Assembly: GCA_013213915.1 (NCBI GenBank)
Contig: JABSRK010000095.1
Location: 1 to 11,002 of the forward strand
Length of the DNA stretch: 11,002 nucleotides
Reading direction: 5' to 3'
From: Planctomycetota bacterium
GTDB lineage: Bacteria > Planctomycetota > GCA-002687715
Shown: piece by piece, positions 4,716-11,002 of the stretch
Position numbering within the stretch: position 1 is the first letter of the stretch
Layout: each line of letters starts with the position of its first letter
Made by a program: the position numbers and the translations under genes
Notes under the pieces: generated by a model
Told to the model about the DNA's origin: nothing
The model's database searches: none
Seen by the model: the letters and a program-made list of their open reading frames with translations, nothing else

Positions 4716-7202
4716 ATGTCAACCTCTTACGACGCTTCTCGCAGCCCGCGATCGTGGCTGCTGAGCTTCGCGATCCTGTTCGTGGGCGCCGCTTCCGCTT
4801 TCGCCCAGAGTGGGGGCGCCGCACTCGAAGCCAAGATCGTCAAGCGTATCGATTTCGTCGGCCTTGAGCGCTTTACCAAGCGGGCGGTGATGGCGCGGAT
4901 GCAGACGCAGGAGGGGCGGCCCTTCAGCCGTCAGGCGCTCGAGGACGATCTCCGTATGCTCGCCGGACACGTGAAGCGCGTTCAAGAGCGGCCGGTCGAT
5001 CCAACCAAGCCGCCGCAAGAGAAGCCGCTGCCCCCGAAGGTGTTCAGCATGATCCCGAGCGTCGCTGTGCGGCTCGACACCGACGACACGGTCATCATCA
5101 CTATCACCGGACTCGAGAACAGGCGCGTTGCCGGGCTCGTGTTCCTCGGCGTGGTCGCATACGGGCGCGATGACCTGGTCCCCCACATCCGCACCCGCGC
5201 CGGGAATCCCGTCGACGACTTCATTCTCGAACTCGACCGGCAGGAGATCGAGCGTTTCTATCGCGAGCGAGGCCACCACTACGTGGAGGTCCATTTCGTG
5301 AAGAGGACGCAGAGCGAAGGCGATCTCATCGTTTTCCGTGTCACCGAGGGGCCCGAGGTCGACATCCGTCGCGTGGAGTTCCGTGGCGCCGAGGCGTTCG
5401 ACAAGGACGAGTTGCTGAAGCAGATGCCGTTTACCGACGAACCCGGGTTCTTGTCGAGCAAGGAGTTCGTCTACGAGCAGGTGAGGCGTGACGTCGTCCA
5501 GCTGGAGGCGTTCTATCGCGGCAAGGGCTACAGCGATGCGCGCGTGGTGCTCCTCGAGCCGGTCCCGTCAGATGATCACGAGGACATGGACCTCGTATTC
5601 CATGTCGAAGAGGGCGATCCCTATTTGGTGCGGAGCGTGCGTATCGACGGCCTGACGCTCTTCGATCCGGCCGAGATCATGCGCGAGATGCGTACGCAGG
5701 CCGGGGTCGTGTACGAACCTGGCTTCGACCTGCGCCTCGACATCCGCGACCTCCAGGACCGGTTGCACGAGTTCGGATACACCGAGGCGCAAATTCAGAA
5801 CGTCAGCACGTTCGGGCGGACCGAAAACGTCGTCGATGTCATCCTCTCGGTGAGAGAGGGACAGCTTGTGCTCGTCGGCGATATTCGCATCCAGGGCAAC
5901 ATCGAGACCCAGGATCGCATCATCCGTCGCGAGATCGAGATCTATACGGGTGAGCCGCTCAACCTGAAGAAGCTCCGTCGGGCGCGCAGCCGTCTCCGCG
6001 CGCTCGGGTATTGGGTTCCTCAGGTCGGCACCCGGATCGATACGCCGGAGATCCCGTTTCAGAGCTACCAGATCTACCGTGACGCCTACCTGTCATTGCG
6101 CGACACGCGCCAGTCCAACATCAAGGACATCGTGGTTCAGGTGGAGGAACAGGACACCGGCAGCCTGCGTTTCGCCGCCGGCGTGGGGTCGAACTCCGGC
6201 ATCATCGGGGACGTCACATACACCAAGACGAATTTCGACCCGTTTGATTGGCCGGAGGGTGTCGATGACGTTCTCGACGCGTTCACGGGCGGCGGTCAGT
6301 TGCTGGTCCTGAGTGTGCAGCCCGGGACGATCTACAGTCGCTGGCGGGCTGCCTGGACCAACCCCCGCGTGTTGGATGGCCCGTTCAGCCTCGGCGGGGA
6401 GGTGTACCAGTCGCAGTGGCGTCGCGAGGATTGGGACGAAGAACGTCTGGGGTACAGCTTCCGTGTCGGACGGCGTCTGGGGGAAGATCTCTCGGTCGGG
6501 TTCTCACTGCGTGACGAGCTCGTCGACGTCCACAGAATCGAGAACGACGCACCGCAACTCGTGTTCGACTTCGAGGGAGACAACCGGGTGACGTCTCTGA
6601 CGCTGGCGCTGCGCCTGAACCGGCTGAACGACTTCCTCAATCCGACCGAGGGCTACCTGATCGAGAGCAACCTCGAGCATGCGGGGCTCCTGGGGGACAT
6701 CGAGTTCAACAAGGCGCTCGTGCGGGGGGATTACTACTTCGAGGCCTACGAGGACGCGTCCGAGCAACTGCACGTCGTGCGGTTGCGGGGCGAGCTCGGG
6801 TGGGGTTCCGAATACGGTGACACGCGTGACATTCCGGTCTATGAGCGGTTCTACGCCGGCGGCGCGGGATCCCTGCGCGGCTTTCGATTCCGAGGCGTGG
6901 GCCCCATGGACAACGGTGACCCGATCGGCGGCAAAGCGGTCTGGATCGCCGGCGCCGAATACGGATTCCCGCTGTTTACCGAGAACTTCCGGGGCGTGGC
7001 TTTCGTCGACACCGGTTCCGTCGCACTCGATTGGAGCGACCCCGGGGTCTTTGACGTACGTATGAGCGTTGGGGTGGGTATCCGTGTAGTGATACCGTTC
7101 CTGAGCACCAACCGCCCCCTCGCCATCGACTTCGGGGTGCCGATCATCAAGCATGGCGAGGACGAGACCCAGTTCATCTCCTTCAGCTTTGGTTCCCGCT
7201 GA
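4716..7202 (+). CDS. bamA: Outer-membrane protein assembly factor BamA
   Basis: BamA is the Omp85 beta-barrel that folds and inserts outer-membrane proteins. The 828 aa start with a signal peptide (hydrophobic residues 15-29, likely cut after SAFA, residue 30). Five POTRA domains follow: about 40-135 (IVKRIDFVGLERFTKRAVM), 136-213, 214-300 (IRRVEFRGAEAFDKDELLKQ), 301-382 (VRSVRIDGLTLFDPAEI) and 383-480 (GDIRIQGNIETQDRIIRREI). The barrel runs from about 481 to the end, with the Omp85 LRGF motif at 720-723 (family VRGF). POTRA1 contains a proline-rich insertion at about 92-109. The C-terminus is FISFSFGSR and lacks the terminal aromatic residue common in barrel proteins. The ATG has AGGAG at 4705-4709, six bases upstream. 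It heads the envelope block, 60 nt after dnaB and 16 nt before skp. Confidence 0.96.
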   Translation: MSTSYDASRSPRSWLLSFAILFVGAASAFAQSGGAALEAKIVKRIDFVGLERFTKRAVMARMQTQEGRPFSRQALEDDLRMLAGHVKRVQERPVDPTKPPQEKPLPPKVFSMIPSVAVRLDTDDTVIITITGLENRRVAGLVFLGVVAYGRDDLVPHIRTRAGNPVDDFILELDRQEIERFYRERGHHYVEVHFVKRTQSEGDLIVFRVTEGPEVDIRRVEFRGAEAFDKDELLKQMPFTDEPGFLSSKEFVYEQVRRDVVQLEAFYRGKGYSDARVVLLEPVPSDDHEDMDLVFHVEEGDPYLVRSVRIDGLTLFDPAEIMREMRTQAGVVYEPGFDLRLDIRDLQDRLHEFGYTEAQIQNVSTFGRTENVVDVILSVREGQLVLVGDIRIQGNIETQDRIIRREIEIYTGEPLNLKKLRRARSRLRALGYWVPQVGTRIDTPEIPFQSYQIYRDAYLSLRDTRQSNIKDIVVQVEEQDTGSLRFAAGVGSNSGIIGDVTYTKTNFDPFDWPEGVDDVLDAFTGGGQLLVLSVQPGTIYSRWRAAWTNPRVLDGPFSLGGEVYQSQWRREDWDEERLGYSFRVGRRLGEDLSVGFSLRDELVDVHRIENDAPQLVFDFEGDNRVTSLTLALRLNRLNDFLNPTEGYLIESNLEHAGLLGDIEFNKALVRGDYYFEAYEDASEQLHVVRLRGELGWGSEYGDTRDIPVYERFYAGGAGSLRGFRFRGVGPMDNGDPIGGKAVWIAGAEYGFPLFTENFRGVAFVDTGSVALDWSDPGVFDVRMSVGVGIRVVIPFLSTNRPLAIDFGVPIIKHGEDETQFISFSFGSR

Positions 7203-7207
7203 TTTCC

Positions 7208-7213
7208 GGAGGA
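7208..7213 (+). promoter_or_regulatory. Shine-Dalgarno for skp/ompH
   Basis: GGAGGA lies five bases before the ATG at 7219. It selects this start over the in-frame ATG at 7153 inside bamA; only the 7219 start places a signal peptide at the N-terminus. Confidence 0.8.
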
Positions 7214-7218
7214 AACTC

Positions 7219-7791
7219 ATGTTTCGCTTGATCCCCTTGGCGCTTTTCCTGGCCGTTGTCGTGGCCGCCGCGCCGGTCGCGGCCCAAGGCTCTTCCATCG
7301 GCTTCGTGGACGTCCAGAAGGTGATCTTCGACTACAAGAAGACCACGGAGATCACCAAAACCCTCGAGAACCGCATCCGTCAGGAGCAGAGCGTCCTTCG
7401 CCAGAAGAAGGAAGCCCTTCGCCAGAAGATCGAGCAACTCTCCGACCCCGACGCGACCGAAGAGAAGAACGCGGCTCTTCTGAGGCGGGCGCGGATCAAG
7501 CGTGACATTGCGTTGGAGCGTGTCGACATCGAGCTGTCGGAGAAGAGCGCGCTCATCCAGCTCGAGCAGGACCTCGTCGCGCACATGAAGAAGGTCTACA
7601 AGGAGGTCCGTCGCGAGGCCGAGGCCGTTGCCCGTGACCGCAATCTAAAGGCGGTTTTCATGGTCGCTGACGCCAAGATCAGCGGCCGTACTCGCGACCA
7701 GGTTTCGAGCGAGATCCTCGTGCGTTCGGTGCTGTGGTTCGATCCGTCGCTCGACCTCACCGCCGAGCTCCTCCGACGCCTCAACAAGTGA
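7219..7791 (+). CDS. skp: Skp/OmpH family periplasmic chaperone
   Basis: Skp-type proteins are trimeric periplasmic chaperones that hold unfolded outer-membrane proteins on the way to BamA. The 190 aa begin with a signal peptide (hydrophobic core 4-18, likely cut near residue 22, VAA). Next is the short beta-strand SSIGFVDVQKVIFDYK (25-40), typical of the family (IGYVDVQKVL). Long charged helices predicted as coiled coil follow (about 43-140, rich in Glu/Lys/Arg/Gln). Then come strand LKAVFMVADAKI and the family ending DPSLDLTAELLRRLNK (like YDVTADVLKALN). The gene sits between bamA and lpxD, the classical position. Its stop overlaps the lpxD start as GTGA. Confidence 0.93.
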   Translation: MFRLIPLALFLAVVVAAAPVAAQGSSIGFVDVQKVIFDYKKTTEITKTLENRIRQEQSVLRQKKEALRQKIEQLSDPDATEEKNAALLRRARIKRDIALERVDIELSEKSALIQLEQDLVAHMKKVYKEVRREAEAVARDRNLKAVFMVADAKISGRTRDQVSSEILVRSVLWFDPSLDLTAELLRRLNK

Positions 7792-8801
7792 CGGTTCAAG
7801 AGTTAGCGGACCTCTTGAGCGGGCGCGTTATCGGCGACCCGTCCGTGGTCGTTTCGGGGTTCGCCGGAGCGGGGGATGCCGGGGCGGGGGATCTTACGTT
7901 CGCCGCTGACGCGCGTTGGGTGGATGCAGCCAGGGACAGCGATGCGGCCGTCATTCTCGTTCAGGAGCCCATCGACGGTGCGCGCGCGGCGCAAATTGTC
8001 GTGAAAGACCCCAACCTGGCTTTCGCGCTCGCTGTCGAACACATGACTCACGCCGAGGTGCCCGAGCCGGGTGTCCACGGTGACGCCTCCGTTCACCAGG
8101 ACGCCACCATCGACGCGACCGCGTACGTGGCCGCCTGCGCTGTCGTCGATGCCGGCGCATCAGTTGGACCCCGTGCGTTCGTCGGCGCCGGCACGTATGT
8201 CGGGAAGGACGCCGCCATCGGCGCGGACTGCCTTCTCCACGCCAACGTAACCGTCGCCGAACGCGTGCGTCTCGGTGACCGGGTCACGGTCCATTCCGGG
8301 GCGGTCGTGGGGTCCGATGGTTATGGATACGCGACGACGCCGGATGGCGTCCACGTGAAGATCCCACAGACGGGAACCGTCGTTGTCGAGGACGACGTGG
8401 AGATCGGAGCCAACGTCTGCATCGACCGGGCCCGATTCGCAGAGACGCGTGTCGGAAAGGGCACGAAGATCGACAACCTGGTCCAGATCGGCCACAACGT
8501 GAAGATCGGGCCCCACTGCCTCATCGTGTCGCAGGCTGGAATCGCCGGTAGCGCAGAGCTCGGCCAGCGCGTCGTTCTCGGTGGCCATGTGGGAGTCACC
8601 GGCCACGTCAAGCTCGGTGACGGCGCTCAGATCACGGCCTTCTCGGGCGTGTCCAAGAGCCTCGATGGCGGGCAGGCCTACATGGGTGTGCCTGCCATAC
8701 CGATCTCCGAGGGCAAGCGGGTGCGCCTGCTCCAGATGAAGCTTCCCGAACTGCTCAAGCGCGTCCGCGACCTGGAGCGCAGGGCGGAGGAAGACGCGTA
8801 G
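7788..8801 (+). CDS. lpxD: UDP-3-O-acylglucosamine N-acyltransferase LpxD
   Basis: LpxD transfers a 3-hydroxyacyl chain from ACP to the 2-amino group of UDP-3-O-acyl-GlcN, the third step of lipid A synthesis, in the cytoplasm. The GTG at 7788 overlaps the skp stop (GTGA) and gives 337 aa starting VTVQELADLLSG, matching family N-termini; a GTG 54 nt upstream would add residues from the skp frame. Residues 1 to about 100 are the uridine-binding domain (GFAGAGDAGAGDLTFAAD). About 100-300 form the left-handed beta-helix, with VVGSDGYGYA and the catalytic motif VQIGHNVKIG, His236 (E. coli His239). AFSGVSKSL and GVPAIPISE follow, then a C-terminal helix. lpxC-fabZ begins 57 nt downstream. Confidence 0.95.
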   Translation: MTVQELADLLSGRVIGDPSVVVSGFAGAGDAGAGDLTFAADARWVDAARDSDAAVILVQEPIDGARAAQIVVKDPNLAFALAVEHMTHAEVPEPGVHGDASVHQDATIDATAYVAACAVVDAGASVGPRAFVGAGTYVGKDAAIGADCLLHANVTVAERVRLGDRVTVHSGAVVGSDGYGYATTPDGVHVKIPQTGTVVVEDDVEIGANVCIDRARFAETRVGKGTKIDNLVQIGHNVKIGPHCLIVSQAGIAGSAELGQRVVLGGHVGVTGHVKLGDGAQITAFSGVSKSLDGGQAYMGVPAIPISEGKRVRLLQMKLPELLKRVRDLERRAEEDA

Positions 8802-8835
8802 ACATGTGCGGCGAGAGCTGAAGTCCCGCCTCCCC

Positions 8836-8841
8836 TATAAT
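8836..8841 (+). promoter_or_regulatory. TATAAT, candidate -10 box ahead of lpxC-fabZ
   Basis: A perfect TATAAT lies in the 57-nt gap between lpxD and lpxC-fabZ, striking in GC-rich DNA. No good -35 is found 16-18 bases upstream, and no TG extension precedes it. If used, transcription would begin only about 10 nt before the GTG, giving a nearly leaderless message; lpxC-fabZ in fact lacks a visible Shine-Dalgarno. Confidence 0.25.
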
Positions 8842-8858
8842 CCTCCTCGGAACATCTC

Positions 8859-10160
8859 GTGAGGAACCAACGGACAATCAAGAGCCCGGTCACTATCCAG
8901 GGGACCGGGCTGCACAGTGGTGAAGACATCACGGTGACCCTGCGCCCTGCCGAGGTCGACACGGGTGTGGTGTTCGTCCGTACGGATCTCGCCGGGAAGC
9001 CACGGATTCCACTGCGTCGCGAGTCTGTCCTTCAGAAGGACCGTCAGACCGCTATCGCGGAGGGGAAGGCTGAGGTCCAGACCGTCGAGCATCTCTCGGC
9101 GAGCTTGCTCGCGCTCGGCATCGACAACGTCGAGGTCGAGGTCAATGGTGGAGAGGTTCCCGGGATGGACGGTTCCGGCTTGCCGTTCGTGGACAAGCTG
9201 CGCGAGGCAGGGCGTGCGGACCAGAAGGCGCCGCGGAAGCGGTTCGCCCTCGACCAGACGGTGGCCGTCCGTCGCGGCGACGCGTCGATTGTCGCGTACC
9301 CGGCCGAGGGCGCGGGGTTGCGCCTGTCGTACACGTTGCACTTTCCCGAGGCGAACGGCTTCGGGTCGCAGTGCGTGACCGTGGACCTGACCGAAGAGCG
9401 CTTCGTCTCCGAAATCGCACCGGCGCGCACCTTCTGCCTCGAATCCGAAGCTGACAAGCTCAAGGAAGCGGGCTTCGGCCAGGGCGCGAACACGCGGAAC
9501 ACACTTGTTCTCGGCGCTGACGGCCCTGTCGACAACGAGTTTCGTTTGGAGGACGAGCTCGCGCGGCACAAGATGCTCGATCTCATCGGTGACCTGGCGT
9601 TGCTGGGGTGTGACCTCGACGCGCACATCGTCGCGAATCGGACGGGCCACGCGGCCAATCGCGAACTGGTACATCGGCTGGGCGAGCGGGTCGTAGAACT
9701 CGAGAATCGCGGTGTGATCCAGCCTGACACGGGTCTGGACGTGCGGGAAATTATGAAGATCATCCCGCACCGTTACCCGTTCCTGTTCGTGGACCGGGTC
9801 ATCGAGCTCGTTGGCTACCAGAAGGCCGTCGGGCTGAAGAACGTGTCCTTCAACGAGCCCCACTTCCAGGGGCACTGGCCCGGGCAGCCGATCATGCCGG
9901 GCGTTTTGCAGGTGGAGGCGCTCGCCCAGCTATCGGGTGTGCTGCTGCTCCGGCGCCTGCAGAGCATCGGCAAGGTGGCGGTCCTTCTCGCGATCGATCG
10001 GATCAAGTTCCGCCGAGCCGTCGTCCCCGGCGACCAGCTCCGATTGGAGTGCGAGACCCTCTCGCTCAAGAAACGTTCGGGCAAGGTCTACGGGAAGGCG
10101 ACGGTCAACGACGAGCTCACGTGCGAAGCAGTAATGAAGTTCATGCTGATGGACGCGTAG
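8859..10160 (+). CDS. lpxC-fabZ: LpxC-FabZ fusion: UDP-3-O-acyl-GlcNAc deacetylase / 3-hydroxyacyl-ACP dehydratase
   Basis: Two enzymes in one 433-aa protein. Residues 1 to about 280 are LpxC, the zinc deacetylase and committed step of lipid A synthesis: GTGLHSGEDITVTLRPA (15-31), TVEHLSASLLALGIDN with Glu77 and zinc ligand His78, HKMLDLIGD with His237 and Asp241, and TGHAANREL with His264; E. coli numbers are one higher throughout. Residues about 292-433 are FabZ, which dehydrates 3-hydroxyacyl-ACP in fatty acid synthesis: IPHRYPFLFVDRV, GHWPGQPIMPGVLQVEALAQ with His339 and Glu353 (14 apart, as in FabZ His49/Glu63). All active-site residues of both halves are present. Such fusions are known in Bacteroidetes and relatives. 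The GTG start fits the LpxC N-terminus exactly, although no Shine-Dalgarno is visible (the upstream bases are CCTCCTCGG). Confidence 0.95.
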   Translation: MRNQRTIKSPVTIQGTGLHSGEDITVTLRPAEVDTGVVFVRTDLAGKPRIPLRRESVLQKDRQTAIAEGKAEVQTVEHLSASLLALGIDNVEVEVNGGEVPGMDGSGLPFVDKLREAGRADQKAPRKRFALDQTVAVRRGDASIVAYPAEGAGLRLSYTLHFPEANGFGSQCVTVDLTEERFVSEIAPARTFCLESEADKLKEAGFGQGANTRNTLVLGADGPVDNEFRLEDELARHKMLDLIGDLALLGCDLDAHIVANRTGHAANRELVHRLGERVVELENRGVIQPDTGLDVREIMKIIPHRYPFLFVDRVIELVGYQKAVGLKNVSFNEPHFQGHWPGQPIMPGVLQVEALAQLSGVLLLRRLQSIGKVAVLLAIDRIKFRRAVVPGDQLRLECETLSLKKRSGKVYGKATVNDELTCEAVMKFMLMDA

Positions 10161-10951
10161 GCGCCACCATCCACCCGAGTGCCGTCGTGCACCCCACCGT
10201 TGAGTTGGGGGCCGAGGTCCGTATCGATGCGTACGCCGTCGTCGGCGAGAATACGGTGCTCGGCGATCGATGCCGCATTGACTCGTTCGCCGTCGTCGGT
10301 CCGAACACATGGCTCGGGAACGACAATCGCGTGTACCACCACGCCGCCGTCGGTTCCGATCCGCAGGATCTTTCCTACGGAGACGAGGAGACCTACCTCG
10401 TCATGGGCGACGGCAATCGCGTGCGCGAGTTCGTGACCATCAATCGAGGGACGATCAAGGGCGACAAGTACACGCGCATCGGGTCCGGCAATCTGTTCAT
10501 GGCGTGCTGCCACGTGGCACACGACTGCCTCATCGGAGACCATGTTGTGCTCGCCAACAATGTGCTGCTTGCTGGCCACGTGACCGTCGAGGGCGGGGCG
10601 ATCGTCAACGGAGCCGCGGGGGTGCAGCAGTTCTCGACCATCGGGAGGCTGTCGTACGTGGGAGGTTTGACGCGCATCGTCCACGACGTTCCGCCGTTCA
10701 TGATCGTCGAGGGAAACCCGTCCAAGGTCCGGAAGGTGAACACCGTCGGGCTGACGCGCGCGGGGTATGCGGACGATCAGATCTCTGCGCTGCGAGACGC
10801 GCACCGGCGCCTCTATCGCAGTCGGCGCCCCCGCAGCGAGATCCTGACGGCGCTGGAATCGGAATCGTCGGTGTCTGCCGAGGTCGCCGAGCTCTGTCAG
10901 TTCCTGCGGCGTGTCGAGCGGGGACAAAGAGGCCGCTCACGGGAACTGTGA
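10121..10951 (+). CDS. lpxA: Acyl-ACP--UDP-GlcNAc O-acyltransferase LpxA (start uncertain)
   Basis: LpxA adds a 3-hydroxyacyl chain to the 3-position of UDP-GlcNAc (or GlcNAc3N), the first step of lipid A synthesis. Hexapeptide coils start at TIHPSAVVHPTVELGAEVRI; later motifs are VGSDPQDLSYGDE, REFVTINRGT, CHVAHDCLIGD with catalytic His134 (E. coli His125), LAGHV (His144 equivalent) and YVGGL, which keeps the ruler Gly173. The usual E. coli His160 (VHQF) is Gln here (VQQF). A C-terminal helical domain follows. The start is a problem: no ATG, GTG or TTG lies where LpxA normally begins (around 10166). The nearest in-frame GTG is 10121, which adds about 16 residues (276 aa) and overlaps lpxC-fabZ by 40 nt. 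An ATC at 10169 would give 260 aa, the usual size. Confidence 0.93.
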   Translation: MRSSNEVHADGRVGATIHPSAVVHPTVELGAEVRIDAYAVVGENTVLGDRCRIDSFAVVGPNTWLGNDNRVYHHAAVGSDPQDLSYGDEETYLVMGDGNRVREFVTINRGTIKGDKYTRIGSGNLFMACCHVAHDCLIGDHVVLANNVLLAGHVTVEGGAIVNGAAGVQQFSTIGRLSYVGGLTRIVHDVPPFMIVEGNPSKVRKVNTVGLTRAGYADDQISALRDAHRRLYRSRRPRSEILTALESESSVSAEVAELCQFLRRVERGQRGRSREL

Positions 10952-10952
10952 A

Positions 10953-11002
10953 GTGAGGGTTCGCTGCGCGGTGGTGGGAACGGGGGCCCTCGGGTCGATC
11001 CA
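10953..11002 (+). CDS. N-terminal fragment of a Rossmann-fold oxidoreductase (Gfo/Idh/MocA-like?)
   Basis: A GTG one base after the lpxA stop opens a frame to the window edge. The 16 full codons read VRVRCAVVGTGALGSI, a beta-strand followed by a GxGxxG dinucleotide-binding loop, the start of an NAD(P)-binding domain. The last two bases (CA) make the next residue His or Gln; GSIH would suit the Gfo/Idh/MocA family, in which a member (GnnA-like) often lies beside lpxA. A ketopantoate reductase-type protein starts similarly and cannot be excluded from so little sequence. The tight spacing implies co-transcription with lpxA. Confidence 0.5.
   Translation, partial: MRVRCAVVGTGALGSI

Noticed and set aside
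7153..7218. Upstream ATG extending skp by 22 codons
   Set aside because: It lies within bamA and would bury the signal peptide; GGAGGA at 7208-7213 supports 7219.
6504..7298. 264-codon minus-strand open frame over the bamA barrel
   Set aside because: Shadow of the bamA 3' end; no recognisable motif.
7734..7787. Upstream GTG extending lpxD by 18 codons
   Set aside because: The added residues come from the skp 3' end in another frame and do not match LpxD; the GTGA overlap at 7788 fits the family N-terminus.
8835..9875. 346-codon open frame on the minus strand
   Set aside because: It lies wholly antisense to the lpxC half of lpxC-fabZ, whose active-site residues are all present. Long antisense frames are expected in GC-rich coding DNA; no family resemblance is seen.

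Overview
The window is a GC-rich (roughly two-thirds G+C by eye), tightly packed stretch of housekeeping genes, all on the + strand. It belongs to a Gram-negative (diderm) bacterium that makes lipid A. The LpxC-FabZ fusion and the order bamA-skp-lpxD-lpxC/fabZ-lpxA point away from Proteobacteria. They suggest the Bacteroidetes/Chlorobi/Gemmatimonadetes side of the tree or an allied high-GC phylum; this placement is inference from gene content only.

Layout. Positions 1-298 hold the 3' end of glmU (UDP-GlcNAc synthesis), overlapping rplY by ATGA. Positions 295-3076 are a translation block: rplY (bL25), pth (peptidyl-tRNA hydrolase), rpsF (bS6), rpsR (bS18) and rplI (bL9). A 223-nt gene-free stretch with two inverted repeats follows, then dnaB (3300-4655), the replicative helicase. 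From 4716 comes an outer-membrane block: bamA, skp/ompH, lpxD, the lpxC-fabZ fusion, lpxA, and the first 50 nt of a Rossmann-fold oxidoreductase cut by the window edge.

How the genes work together. GlmU makes UDP-GlcNAc. LpxA, LpxC and LpxD carry out the first three committed steps that turn it into UDP-diacyl-glucosamine for lipid A. The FabZ half of the fusion acts on 3-hydroxyacyl-ACP, the same acyl pool LpxA and LpxD draw on, so one polypeptide sits at the branch between phospholipid and lipid A synthesis. BamA and Skp deliver and insert outer-membrane proteins.

Points of most interest: the DnaB Walker A motif reads GRPSICKT, with Cys215 where the family has an almost invariant Gly. pth has no stop codon of its own and runs in frame into rpsF. 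bS6 and bL9 both carry long C-terminal tandem repeats, (PADA)x7 and (AAEPAP)x5. LpxA has no ordinary start codon at the usual place, has Gln where E. coli has His160, and is followed by a dehydrogenase-like gene, which raises the possibility of a 3-amino-sugar (GlcNAc3N) lipid A. I found no mobile element, CRISPR array, tRNA or rRNA, and no clearly new multi-gene system.
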